Assembly (NCBI GenBank): GCA_903970395.1
Contig: CAJCIM010000082.1
Span: 1 to 34,383, forward strand
Direction: 5' to 3'
Source of the DNA: Acidobacteriaceae bacterium
GTDB taxonomy: Bacteria > Acidobacteriota > Terriglobia > Terriglobales > Acidobacteriaceae
DNA length: 34,383 nucleotides
The stretch's first letter is position 1. Each line of letters starts with the position of its first letter. Of this stretch, positions 9,875-18,003 are shown one piece after another. The notes under the pieces are model-generated. The model was not told where the DNA came from, made no database searches, and worked only from the letters and a program-made list of their open reading frames with translations. The translations under genes were made by a program, and so were the position numbers.

Positions 9875-11065
9875 TTAGGCGTGTCCGAGGAAGAAGCGCA
9901 GCAGACCGTTGGCGGGGAAGCCTTCGGTGTAGATCTTCAGGATGATGCGGCGCAGCAGCGGGTGACGCATGGCGCGGAACCCGCGTTCCGGCTCGCGGTA
10001 GAAGCTGCGGGCGGCGCGTGCGGAGAAGGCGAGCGTCCGCTGCAACGGACGCAGTCGCTTTGCGTAGGCGCGGGCGACGTCGGTGGTGTTGGAGGTGATT
10101 GCTGCTGCTGCTGCCTGTCCGCTGATCAGCGCCGAGTAGATGCCTTCGCCGGTGAGTTGGTCGACAAGGCCAGCGGCGTCGCCGGCCAGCAGGACGCGGC
10201 CGCGTGGTGTGTAGGCGTCGCCGCCCATACCGAGATACTGGCCGGTGATGTGCGCGGTGATCGCGGTGAGCTCGACGCCAAGTTTGTGCATCGTGTAGTC
10301 GGCGAGACGCTGGCGGGTGACTTGCCTGAGGTTCGTATCGGCGTATTCCTCTGAGGCCGCGAACACACCGACGCCGATGTTGACGTGATCGCCCTTGGGG
10401 AAGAGCCAGCCGTAACCGCCTGGCAGCGGTGCGAAGTCGAAGACGAGATCGGTGGGCGCGTTGCCGCAGGGAAGTTCAGCGGGCATCGCCGAGTAAGGCA
10501 CGCAGGCCTCGAGCGCAAATCCGCGCTCATACCAGCCGGGTTCACGCTGTTGATGGATGAGCCGCCGCGTCTGCCCGTTGGAGCCATCGGCGCCGATGAG
10601 CACAGGTGCGGCAAAGGTCAGCGGACCGTCGGCTGTCTCTACGTCGAGCTCGACGCTGGCGTCGCTCTCGCGAATCGCGATGATGTTTTCGATCTTGAGG
10701 AAGGTGACGCTGCCGCCATTGCTGCCTGCGGCGAGTGTCTGCTTCAGGCAGAAGGCGTCGAAGCGCTCGCGCACAGCCATCGCGCAGATGGGATTGCGGG
10801 TATGTACTCGGAGTTCTTGAATGGCTGTGTCGTTGTTGCCTTGTTGCAGGACGACCTCGTGGCAGATGTACTCGATGACCGGATCGACGGAGTAGCGCAG
10901 GGCATTGAGTGTCTTCCGCGTGAGTCCACAGGCGCATGCCTTGTGCCGCGGGAAGCTGCGGCGGTCGAGCAGCAGAACGCGGCGGCCTGCGTGCGCGAGG
11001 TCATAGGCCGTGGCGCAGCCCGCTGGACCCGCGCCGACGATGATGGTGTCGTACGAGGGCATCAT
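9875..11065 (-). CDS. Geranylgeranyl reductase family FAD-dependent oxidoreductase
   Basis: A 396-residue flavoprotein with the layout of the geranylgeranyl reductase / ChlP family. It has an N-terminal FAD-binding Rossmann motif (IIVGAGPAGCATAYDLA at about 7-23), a second nucleotide-contact motif (VLIGADGSNGQTRR), and the C-terminal flavin motif GRVLLAGDAAGLVDQLTGEG. A cysteine-containing stretch (CACGLT) follows the Rossmann fold, as is common in the family. These enzymes saturate isoprenoid double bonds, for example in lipids or quinone tails; the real substrate here is not visible. The start is the first of two adjacent ATGs (11065 or 11062), and no strong Shine-Dalgarno is seen. The luciferase-like gene ends 35 bases upstream on the same strand, suggesting an operon. 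Confidence 0.9.
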   Translation of the reverse strand: MMPSYDTIIVGAGPAGCATAYDLAHAGRRVLLLDRRSFPRHKACACGLTRKTLNALRYSVDPVIEYICHEVVLQQGNNDTAIQELRVHTRNPICAMAVRERFDAFCLKQTLAAGSNGGSVTFLKIENIIAIRESDASVELDVETADGPLTFAAPVLIGADGSNGQTRRLIHQQREPGWYERGFALEACVPYSAMPAELPCGNAPTDLVFDFAPLPGGYGWLFPKGDHVNIGVGVFAASEEYADTNLRQVTRQRLADYTMHKLGVELTAITAHITGQYLGMGGDAYTPRGRVLLAGDAAGLVDQLTGEGIYSALISGQAAAAAITSNTTDVARAYAKRLRPLQRTLAFSARAARSFYREPERGFRAMRHPLLRRIILKIYTEGFPANGLLRFFLGHA

Positions 11066-11100
11066 TCTGCGTTCAGTTTAGCCGATCGATACGTCATTCG

Positions 11101-12192
11101 TCAGAGATCCATCGCCTCCGCCAGCAGCGTGTAGCTGCGCAGGCGTGCCGCGTGCGAGTGGGTGATCGTGTTCACGATCAGCTCGTCCAGCTCCAACTCA
11201 CGGGAGATGCTGAGGAGTTTGTCGCGCACGCGTTCGGGCGTGCCAATGACGTAGCGTGGGAACTCCGTCTCCGGCTGGTCGAGTGAGCCGGCGGTGAAGG
11301 GAACGATCGGGTCCGGTGCGCTGGGCAGCGCTGCGAGCTCACGCAATGCGTCCTCCGGTGTGGCGACGGGACGGCGGTCGTCCATGCGGATGCGGCGCTG
11401 TAGCAGGCGCACGGAGGCGTACAGATAGTCGGCCTCTTCCTGCGTGGGCGCGCAGATGACGCCGATGGCGATGGCGCTGTAGGGCTTCTGTAGCGCGTCA
11501 GGTGCCGTGGAGGGCTGGAAGCTGCGCTGGTAGTGGCTGATGGCCTCGCGCGTACCGTGGCCGGAGAAGAAGTGCGCGAAGGCGTAGGGCAGGCCCTCGC
11601 CAGCGGCGGTGACGGAAGACCACATGGATGAGCCGAGCAGCCAGAGCTGCGGCGCTCCTGGAGCGTCCGGCACTACGCGGATGCGCGAGAACGGATGCGG
11701 GCCGCGCGCGTCGGCGTGCTGCGCCCACAGTTCAGGATGCAGAAAAGCACGCAGCTCTGCGAGCTGCTGCGGGAAGTCGTCTATTGCAGGGCCTTGGCGA
11801 TTGCGGCGCAGCGCGTAGGACTCCAGCTGACCACCGCCGGGTGCGCGGCCGATACCCAGGTCGATGCGGTCGGGGAACATCGCGTGCAGCGTACGGAAGA
11901 CCTCGGCTACCTTAAGCGAGGCATAGTGCGGCAGCATGATGCCGCCGGAGCCGACGCGGATCCGCGTGGTCTCGGCTGCGGCGCGTGTGATGAGGATCTC
12001 CGGCGCGGCGCAGGCGAGCAGGTCCATTGCGTGGTGTTCGGAGTACCAAAGCCGCGTATAGCCGAGTTTGTCGGCGTGCTTTGCCAGCTCCAGCGAGTTC
12101 GCCAGCGCCTGCGACGGCGTTGAGCCATCAGGCACGGGGGACTGGTCAAGTACAGACACGCGGAGAGCTGCAGCGGTATTACTCACGACCAT
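11101..12192 (-). CDS. LLM class flavin-dependent oxidoreductase (luciferase-like)
   Basis: A 363-residue flavin-dependent monooxygenase-like protein of the bacterial-luciferase TIM-barrel superfamily. The family opening LRVSVLDQSPVPDG is followed by AKHADKLGYTRLWYSEHH, RIRVGSGGIMLPHYASLKVAE, FPDRIDLGIGRAPGG and the late motif VIGTPERVRDKLL. This pattern matches the 'luciferase family oxidoreductase, group 1' (MsnO8-like) set. It would use reduced flavin supplied by a partner; the substrate is unknown. The open frame extends upstream to 12852, but that extension runs opposite the real plus-strand gene at 12311. I therefore place the start at the ATG at 12192-12190, 21 bases before the conserved opening. 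No strong ribosome binding site is visible. It is probably the first gene of a minus-strand run with the flavoprotein and DUF418 genes. Confidence 0.9.
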   Translation of the reverse strand: MVVSNTAAALRVSVLDQSPVPDGSTPSQALANSLELAKHADKLGYTRLWYSEHHAMDLLACAAPEILITRAAAETTRIRVGSGGIMLPHYASLKVAEVFRTLHAMFPDRIDLGIGRAPGGGQLESYALRRNRQGPAIDDFPQQLAELRAFLHPELWAQHADARGPHPFSRIRVVPDAPGAPQLWLLGSSMWSSVTAAGEGLPYAFAHFFSGHGTREAISHYQRSFQPSTAPDALQKPYSAIAIGVICAPTQEEADYLYASVRLLQRRIRMDDRRPVATPEDALRELAALPSAPDPIVPFTAGSLDQPETEFPRYVIGTPERVRDKLLSISRELELDELIVNTITHSHAARLRSYTLLAEAMDL

Positions 12193-12310
12193 TAGATGAA
12201 CGAGCAGGCGGCTGCGACTCGGAACGGCCAGTGTTTGCAACTCCGCTGCGATCGACGCGTCCAATGAGGTGACGGCGGGCGTAGACTGACAGCAAAGTGA
12301 CGCCGCGGAG

Positions 12311-13378
12311 ATGCTCCTCTTGAGTCCACCAATGCGCGCAGGGCGATGGCTGACAGCGGCTCTTATGGCCGCGATGGCGGGGCCGGTGGTGCACGCGCAG
12401 AGTGACCCTGCCACGGCATTGACGGACGCTCCGCAGGCAGCTACCACGAATCCTGCGCAGGCGACGGCGCCTGCTGCGCAGAGCAACGCATCGCCGGCTA
12501 AGAAGCCCGCAACACCAACCCTACCGGCCAAGGACGCGTACAAGCCACTGCTGCACGCATCGTTGGTGGTGTGGTTGGTTGAGCCCTCCGGCGGCGGCCC
12601 GACGATGCTGATGCCAGGGATTGGTGCGCCTCCGCCGCTGACGTACCAGGAGCGGACCACTAGCGGCTTCGGCCAGGCTGCGAGCAACTTCGGCACAGAT
12701 GCCAGCAAGTTCGGCGTGGCCTCCGACAGCCGCGCGATCGCGCGTGTGCCAAACAACGATGGCCCGGACGCGGATGCAGCCGCTGCGGAGAAAGCAGGGT
12801 ATCGTGAGCAGACCTCCGGCAGCTTCGGAGATGTCGCAAGCAACTTTGGCAACGCTGCCAGCGATCATGGGCAGACCTCGGGCAGCTACGGCCAGACGGC
12901 GGGGAACTATGGCATCGACGCGAGCAACTACGGCGTGAGCGCTGGCGACTATGGCAGCAACATAAGCAACCTGACCGCAGCTACGGAACCTACGCAGGCG
13001 GCCGCTCCCGTACCCTTTGCCGATCGGGTGCAGGACTCTCTCGCCGCGACGTTCCCGGCGCTGAAGGTGCACTATGTGGATGTCGGCTCGAACGATGTGA
13101 GGGTGCGGCTGCGCGCGGCGGCGTCGACCAGGGAGTATCCGGATGTGGTGATCCTCGACGGCTTTGCGACATCGTGGCCTGGGTTTCCGCAGGATGTGCG
13201 TGACGCCCTGCTGCCTTCGGACGCGCCTGAGCCCAACCGCAGCGATCGCGTGGAGGACCGGCTTCCGCCGATCTGGTATGTGACGCGCCACGCACCGCAT
13301 ACGACGGCAGCACACGCGCTGTCGGTGTATCTGAATGACGAGGCGCGTGCGGCTGCGAGCAACACCGCCAGCCACTAA
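12311..13378 (+). CDS. Secreted protein with heptapeptide repeats, function unknown
   Basis: A 355-residue exported protein that I do not recognise. It has a signal peptide (GRWLTAALMAAMAGPVVHAQ), a Pro/Ala/Thr-rich linker (30-75), a short ordered stretch (77-115), and two blocks of a degenerate seven-residue repeat [x][F/Y]Gxx[A/S][S/G]. Block one holds three units at 119-139 and block two holds seven units at 171-219. The C-terminal part (235-350: FPALKVHYVDVGSNDVRVRL, YPDVVILDGF) has an alternating alpha/beta look loosely like a periplasmic solute-binding protein; that is inference. The start may be the ATG at 12311, where GGAG abuts it too closely, or the ATG at 12332. It lies 39 bases before an OppD-like ATPase gene. 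The heptads make it unusual. Confidence 0.8.
   Translation: MLLLSPPMRAGRWLTAALMAAMAGPVVHAQSDPATALTDAPQAATTNPAQATAPAAQSNASPAKKPATPTLPAKDAYKPLLHASLVVWLVEPSGGGPTMLMPGIGAPPPLTYQERTTSGFGQAASNFGTDASKFGVASDSRAIARVPNNDGPDADAAAAEKAGYREQTSGSFGDVASNFGNAASDHGQTSGSYGQTAGNYGIDASNYGVSAGDYGSNISNLTAATEPTQAAAPVPFADRVQDSLAATFPALKVHYVDVGSNDVRVRLRAAASTREYPDVVILDGFATSWPGFPQDVRDALLPSDAPEPNRSDRVEDRLPPIWYVTRHAPHTTAAHALSVYLNDEARAAASNTASH
12665..12727 (+). repeat. Heptapeptide-coding repeat, block 1 (three units)
   Basis: Three successive codon heptads encode GFGQAAS, NFGTDAS and KFGVASD. Phase and consensus match the larger block at 12821-12967. The DNA units have diverged, so conservation is at protein level. Confidence 0.75.
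12821..12967 (+). repeat. Heptapeptide-coding repeat, block 2 (seven units)
   Basis: Seven uninterrupted 21-base units encode SFGDVAS, NFGNAAS, DHGQTSG, SYGQTAG, NYGIDAS, NYGVSAG and DYGSNIS. Glycine at position 3 is invariant, and position 2 is aromatic in all but one unit, where it is His. Confidence 0.88.
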
Positions 13379-13417
13379 GCGTAAGCGCGGGCGCGCATCA
13401 TTCGCTATGCTCGATGT

Positions 13418-14245
13418 GTGGATAGTTCCCGGGTCAATCAGTCTCCGCTCCTCTCCGTCCGTGATCTGCGCGTGTCGTTCGGCGCGCATGAGGCCGTTCG
13501 CGGCATCTCGTTTGCGATTGCGCCGGGCGAGACGCTGGGCTTGGTGGGTGAATCGGGCTCAGGCAAATCGGCGACAAGCCTTGCTCTGATGCGGCTGCTG
13601 CCGCCGGTTGCCCATGTGCAGGGAAGCATCACGCTCGATAGGCAAGACCTGCTTGCGCTGGATGAAAGAGCCATGCGGAGGCTGCGTGGGGCGGGTGTGG
13701 CGATGGTCTTCCAAGAGCCGATGACCGCGCTAAATCCGGTGATGACGGTGGGGCGGCAGATAGCGGAGGCGCTGCTGGCGCATGCACCGCGTACTTCCCG
13801 GCGCGAGGTGCGTGAACGTGTGCTCGCCGCGATGCGCGAGGTTGCGTTGCCCGAGCCCGAGCGCCGCATCAACGACTATCCGCACCAGTTCTCCGGTGGC
13901 CAGCGGCAGCGGATCGTCATCGCGATGGCCATCCTGAACAAGCCGCGGCTGCTGATCGCCGACGAGCCGACGACGGCGCTGGATGTAACGGTGCAGGCGC
14001 AGATTCTGGCGCTGCTGAAGCGGTTGCGCGAGGAGCACAACCTGGCGATGCTGTTCATCTCGCATGACCTCGCGGTGGTGTCGCAGGTGGCCGACCGCGT
14101 GGCCGTGATGCGGCACGGTGAGATCGTGGAGCAGGGAGCGATGCTCGACGTGTTGACGCAGCCGAAGCACTCCTACACGCGCAGCTTGCTGGCCAGCGTA
14201 CCTACCATGACCACCGATCGCGAGCGACCTCTGGCGACGGTTTGA
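13418..14245 (+). CDS. Oligopeptide/nickel-type ABC transporter ATP-binding protein (OppD/DppD-like)
   Basis: A 275-residue ABC ATPase of the peptide/nickel importer class. It carries Walker A GESGSGKS (44-51), Q-loop Gln99 followed by EPMTALNP (typical of OppD/DppD), signature FSGGQRQR (158-165), Walker B LLIADEP (178-184), a D-loop and an H-loop (FISHDLAVV). The C-terminal HSYTRSLLASVP is the usual start of the oligopeptide C-terminal extension, but the protein ends soon after it, so the extension is short. The start is GTG at 13418. No permease or second ATPase gene is adjacent, so partners must be elsewhere. The gene follows the heptad-repeat secreted protein by 39 bases and may be co-transcribed with it. 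Confidence 0.92.
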   Translation: MDSSRVNQSPLLSVRDLRVSFGAHEAVRGISFAIAPGETLGLVGESGSGKSATSLALMRLLPPVAHVQGSITLDRQDLLALDERAMRRLRGAGVAMVFQEPMTALNPVMTVGRQIAEALLAHAPRTSRREVRERVLAAMREVALPEPERRINDYPHQFSGGQRQRIVIAMAILNKPRLLIADEPTTALDVTVQAQILALLKRLREEHNLAMLFISHDLAVVSQVADRVAVMRHGEIVEQGAMLDVLTQPKHSYTRSLLASVPTMTTDRERPLATV

Positions 14246-14271
14246 GATAGACTAGCCACCGTTGCTATAAA
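14242..14271 (+). promoter_or_regulatory. Sigma-70-type promoter for the metallophosphoesterase gene
   Basis: TTGAGA at 14242-14247 is followed by an 18-base spacer and TATAAA at 14266-14271. The predicted start of transcription is near 14278, only about 6 bases before the ATG at 14284. The -35 overlaps the stop codon of the upstream ATPase gene. This would give a leaderless or nearly leaderless message. Confidence 0.6.
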
Positions 14272-14283
14272 AGTCCCCGGGTC

Positions 14284-15036
14284 ATGCGAGCTTTAGTCAT
14301 CTCCGATATTCACGGTAACCTCCACGCGCTGGAGGCGGTGCTGGCCGCAGCACCCGCGCATGATGTGGTGTGGAACCTGGGAGACGTGGTTGGCTATGGC
14401 GCGCGGCCGAATGAGGTTGTCGAAGTCTTGCGCACGCTCATCACTGTGGATGTGCGCGGCAACCACGACCGCGTGTCCACAGGCCTGACGAGCTCGCAGG
14501 GCTTCAATCCGGTCGCTGCGGAGGCTGCTGCGTGGACGAAGCAAGCGCTGACCCAATCGAACCTTGAGTGGCTGAAGGCGATGCCCAAAGGCCCAGTCGC
14601 TGTGGAGGAGAACGTGGTGTGCGCGCATGGGTCGCCGCTGCATGAGGACCACTACATCATGTCCATGCGCGATGCCTGGGTGCCGTTGCAGCGAATGGAG
14701 CTGGGCAGCATCGCCTTCTTCGGGCACACGCATGTGCAGGGCAATTTTTCGCTGCTGGAGTCGGATTGGGAAGAGGAGCATCCTCGGTTTGAGGAGCGCG
14801 AGGCAGCGGTGCAGCAGCGGATGGAGCTGCGCCCAGGCACGCGACATCTGATCAACCCCGGATCCGTGGGTCAGCCGCGCGACCACGATTGGCGTGCAGC
14901 GTTTGCTCTCTATGACGATGCCGATGTGAGTGTGACCTATCATCGCGTGCCTTACGATGTGGAGGCGGCGCAGGCCGCGATTCGTGCGGCAAAGCTGCCA
15001 GAGCGGCTGGCTGCGCGGCTCGGGACAGGGCGTTGA
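14284..15036 (+). CDS. Calcineurin-like metallophosphoesterase
   Basis: A 250-residue cytoplasmic metallophosphoesterase of the YfcE/DR1281-like type. The metal-binding motifs are in order: ISDIHGN (6-12), NLGDVVGYG (about 31-39), RGNHD (about 58-62), AHGSP (about 114-118) and GHTH (about 147-150), with INPGSVGQPRD near the end. Such proteins hydrolyse phosphodiesters or phosphomonoesters with two metal ions; the substrate cannot be inferred. No Shine-Dalgarno precedes the ATG. This agrees with the promoter placed just upstream and a near-leaderless transcript. The cupin gene starts 12 bases downstream, so both are probably one transcription unit. Confidence 0.92.
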   Translation: MRALVISDIHGNLHALEAVLAAAPAHDVVWNLGDVVGYGARPNEVVEVLRTLITVDVRGNHDRVSTGLTSSQGFNPVAAEAAAWTKQALTQSNLEWLKAMPKGPVAVEENVVCAHGSPLHEDHYIMSMRDAWVPLQRMELGSIAFFGHTHVQGNFSLLESDWEEEHPRFEEREAAVQQRMELRPGTRHLINPGSVGQPRDHDWRAAFALYDDADVSVTYHRVPYDVEAAQAAIRAAKLPERLAARLGTGR

Positions 15037-15048
15037 AGAAGGAGCAGC

Positions 15049-15402
15049 ATGGCTGACACGATCAACCTCGCCGAAAAGCTCGCGACATTCTCCGATCACT
15101 GGTCGCCGCGCACGGTTGCGCAGTTCAACGGCCATGACGTGATGGTGGTGAAGGTGCAGGGTGAGTTCGTATGGCACAAGCACGGCGATACGGACGACTT
15201 CTTCTTCGTGCTTCAGGGCGTGCTGGAGATTCAGATGCGCGACCGTGTTGTGACGCTGCGGCCGGGTGAGATGTTCATCGTGCCGCGCGGCGTGGAGCAC
15301 TGTCCGCGCGCGCGGGAAGAGGCACACGTTTTATTGATTGAGCCGACGGGCACGCCGAACACCGGCGACGTTGCCACGGCTGCACCGCGCAAGCTCGCTT
15401 AG
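15049..15402 (+). CDS. Cupin domain-containing protein
   Basis: A 117-residue single-domain cupin. Motif 1 is seen in FVWHKHGDTDDFFFVLQG (His and Glu-like ligand positions around 42-50) and motif 2 in PGEMFIVPRGVEHCPRA (about 75-90). The metal ligands appear to be His, His, Asp/Glu and the motif-2 His. Small cupins like this may be enzymes or sensors; function is unassigned. An AGGAG site lies a few bases upstream of the ATG, and the gene follows the phosphoesterase by 12 bases. It converges on the patatin gene with a 12-base gap and no visible terminator. Confidence 0.9.
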   Translation: MADTINLAEKLATFSDHWSPRTVAQFNGHDVMVVKVQGEFVWHKHGDTDDFFFVLQGVLEIQMRDRVVTLRPGEMFIVPRGVEHCPRAREEAHVLLIEPTGTPNTGDVATAAPRKLA

Positions 15403-15414
15403 ACACGGATCTTC

Positions 15415-17892
15415 CTAGAACAGTTTGCCCAGCGTGAAGACCAGCTTGCGCTCGCCGCCGTTGCCGATGGCGGGCGCGATGGAGATGACTCCGAGAGGAG
15501 TCTCGGCGACGACGCCGATGTACGCGTCCTGACGCGTGAGGTTGCTGGTGAAGGGTGCTCGTATCTGCCCAATCTCATACGCGCCGCCGATGTAGAGCGC
15601 ACCGTTGATCGGCGCCGGCAGTGCGCGGATGCGGCGCAGATAACCGGGCGTGGCGAGGAAGTAGTCTGTTCCGCGGTACTGGTCGATAGCGCTGGCGGAG
15701 AGGCGCAGCGGGCCGCCCAGCGTGAAGCGAAAGGGCTGCGCCACGTTGCGATTGAAGAACGTGCCTCCTTCAAGATTGGCGAGCACGACGTTCTTCTTGC
15801 CAAGTGTCCGCGCGAAGCTGATCTGCGTCGTGAACTCCGGCGCGCTGGGGCTGTCCGGGGTGCCAAATAGGTAGCCGAAGGTAGTGGTGGAGCGGATACC
15901 GAAGCGCGGCACCAGCGCGCGGTCCTGCGAGTCGAAGGTGTACTGCGCACGCACGTACTGCGAGTTGTCCGCGTAATCCGGCAGCATGTCTGCGCCGGTG
16001 GTATCGCGCCAAGTGACGTAGTGGTCCTGCCAACCGAAACGCACCTCCTGTTCGCTGCCGTTGCCCCAGCCGACATCGACACCGCCGCCTGCGTTTTCAA
16101 GCTGGCGCTCAGCGAGCCGTGAGTTGCCAGAGAACTCAGGTCCGGAGTAGATGTAGTACGGTTGCCGCGAGAGGTCAATGCGTGGCGCGACGAAGTAGCC
16201 CGTGTCGCCGAACTTACGGTAGTACTCGCTCTTCAGCCGTGTTAGGAAGCCGGCGTCGATGTATGTGCGCAGCTCGCTGCCGTAGCCGCCAAGGTCCTGA
16301 TACAGCAGAATGGTGTCGAGGTTGGCTCGCGTCACGCCGCCGGTCTGCGCCGCAAAGTTGACGCCGACATCGAGGAAAGGCGGCCCGGTCTTCTTGTCGC
16401 TCACGGTCACCAGAAGAATAGGCCGCTGCGTGTTCGCTGGATTGGCGTTGTCGTAACCCACTGTGTAGTCGGCGTCATAACGTCCGTCGCTGCGCACCTG
16501 GGCGAGCAGCTTCTCCACGGCCTTGGTGTCGATCGGCTGATTGACCAGCGGCGCAAAGCTCTTTTCGACGACGTGCTTCACTCCGGGGTCTGGAGCGTTT
16601 ACCGCTACGCGCAGTACGTTATTCACGGGACCGCGCTCGCGAGAGGCGCGGCTCTCAATGTACTGTTTCCAGTCGGCGTCGTTCACGGCATACTTCAGCA
16701 GCTGTGCTTTATTGGCCTCCGCAGCGTCATAGCCGCGCTTGGCCAGCTCCGAAGCCTTGAGATAATCGGTCCCGCTTAAGCCATCGACGTTGGGTGTGAT
16801 GACGATGTTGGCGAGTGTGCGCGACTGCCGCTCGTTCTCTTCAATCGCCACTGAAAACGCACGCTGCAGTACACCGAGGATGGAGTCGAGATCACCCTTG
16901 CCGACCGGCTGCAGCGGCAGGCTTACGGCGATGATTACATCGGCCTTCATAGCCTTCACATCTTGCGTGTCGAGGTTCTTCAACACGGCGCCGTCGACGA
17001 ACTCGTGCCCATTCAGCTCAAAGGGCCGGAAGACGCCAGGCAGCGATGCGGAGGCCCTCACGGCATCCGGCAGGCTGCCGCGTGCAAACGTCACGGACTT
17101 TGCATCATTCAAATCCGTTGCAGTGCAGCGGAAGGGAATCGGTAGATCGTTGAAGTCGAGCTGATCGTTGTAGCGCAGAAACTCTTTGTCGAGCAGCTCG
17201 TTCAGGCCGGTGTCGGTCAGCAGTGCGTTGCGAAAACTGACGCCGTGTTTGAGGCCGATGGTGATGGAGTTCGGCAGCTCGCGCGAATCTTCGCGGCGGC
17301 GAAAGCTCTCGGCCGTATACGCCTGCTGGATGCGAAAGACGCTGGTGACGGACTCCTCGTTGAGCACGTGTTCCATCTCCTCCGGCGTGTGGCCGGTCGA
17401 GTACAGTGCGCCGATGATGGAGCCCATGCTGGTGCCGGCGAGCACATCCACCGGAACGTGATGTTCTTCAAACCAGCGCAGTACGCCGACGTCGCTCAGC
17501 GCCAGCGCCGCACCACCGCCAAGTGCGACACCGATCACGGGGCGGTTGTGCGGAACATTCGCCGGTGGCACAGAAGGGTCAAGCGGGCCTAGCTTCAGCT
17601 TCGTCGTGCTCGCCGCTTCTTCGCCGGCGCTGGCAGGTTTGCTACCGGATGTTTTGTCCTGCCCGCCCTTGTCACCTGGCGCGGCGTCTTTGGAGGCTGC
17701 ATTGACGGTGCCCGGAGGCACAAGCGGCGGCTTGGGCGGCTCATTCTGCGCCAGCGAAGCCGCACTATTCAACAGCATTGCGCCCAGCGCAACGACGCTC
17801 AGCAGACCGCGGGTTCGCGTGCCTGCGGATGAATGGATGAAGGCGCTGTCTTCGGTCAAAGGTCGTTCCGTTCGCAACGTATTGGCGTCCAA
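15415..17892 (-). CDS. Patatin-like phospholipase with C-terminal outer-membrane barrel (PlpD-like)
   Basis: An 825-residue protein that joins a patatin lipase domain to a BamA/TpsB-type barrel, as in type Vd autotransporters such as PlpD. A signal peptide (about 28-49, ending SLAQ) is followed by a Pro/Lys-rich linker. The patatin domain at about 118-330 has the oxyanion glycines GGG (125-127), the nucleophile elbow GTSMG with Ser155, and the dyad aspartate in DGA (Asp300). A POTRA-like region at about 425-500 precedes the barrel, which ends VFTLGKLF with a terminal phenylalanine. The usual Arg/Lys after the oxyanion glycines is absent (GGGAALALSDVG). The start is uncertain: TTG at 17892 gives the full frame. 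It lies downstream of msrA on the same strand. Confidence 0.9.
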   Translation of the reverse strand: MDANTLRTERPLTEDSAFIHSSAGTRTRGLLSVVALGAMLLNSAASLAQNEPPKPPLVPPGTVNAASKDAAPGDKGGQDKTSGSKPASAGEEAASTTKLKLGPLDPSVPPANVPHNRPVIGVALGGGAALALSDVGVLRWFEEHHVPVDVLAGTSMGSIIGALYSTGHTPEEMEHVLNEESVTSVFRIQQAYTAESFRRREDSRELPNSITIGLKHGVSFRNALLTDTGLNELLDKEFLRYNDQLDFNDLPIPFRCTATDLNDAKSVTFARGSLPDAVRASASLPGVFRPFELNGHEFVDGAVLKNLDTQDVKAMKADVIIAVSLPLQPVGKGDLDSILGVLQRAFSVAIEENERQSRTLANIVITPNVDGLSGTDYLKASELAKRGYDAAEANKAQLLKYAVNDADWKQYIESRASRERGPVNNVLRVAVNAPDPGVKHVVEKSFAPLVNQPIDTKAVEKLLAQVRSDGRYDADYTVGYDNANPANTQRPILLVTVSDKKTGPPFLDVGVNFAAQTGGVTRANLDTILLYQDLGGYGSELRTYIDAGFLTRLKSEYYRKFGDTGYFVAPRIDLSRQPYYIYSGPEFSGNSRLAERQLENAGGGVDVGWGNGSEQEVRFGWQDHYVTWRDTTGADMLPDYADNSQYVRAQYTFDSQDRALVPRFGIRSTTTFGYLFGTPDSPSAPEFTTQISFARTLGKKNVVLANLEGGTFFNRNVAQPFRFTLGGPLRLSASAIDQYRGTDYFLATPGYLRRIRALPAPINGALYIGGAYEIGQIRAPFTSNLTRQDAYIGVVAETPLGVISIAPAIGNGGERKLVFTLGKLF

Positions 17893-18003
17893 CTTTGACT
17901 TTTCGACTGCCCAAAGGACGAGATCGTCACCTCAGTATGCCAGGAGACAAAGGGATGCTAACGGGTGTGATGCAGACGCCGTATCTGGAGTGGTATGGCT
18001 GTG

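Noticed and set aside
12193-12852. Upstream extension of the luciferase-like frame
   Set aside because: It lies beyond the family N-terminus and opposite the secreted repeat protein, and reads as low-complexity shadow sequence.
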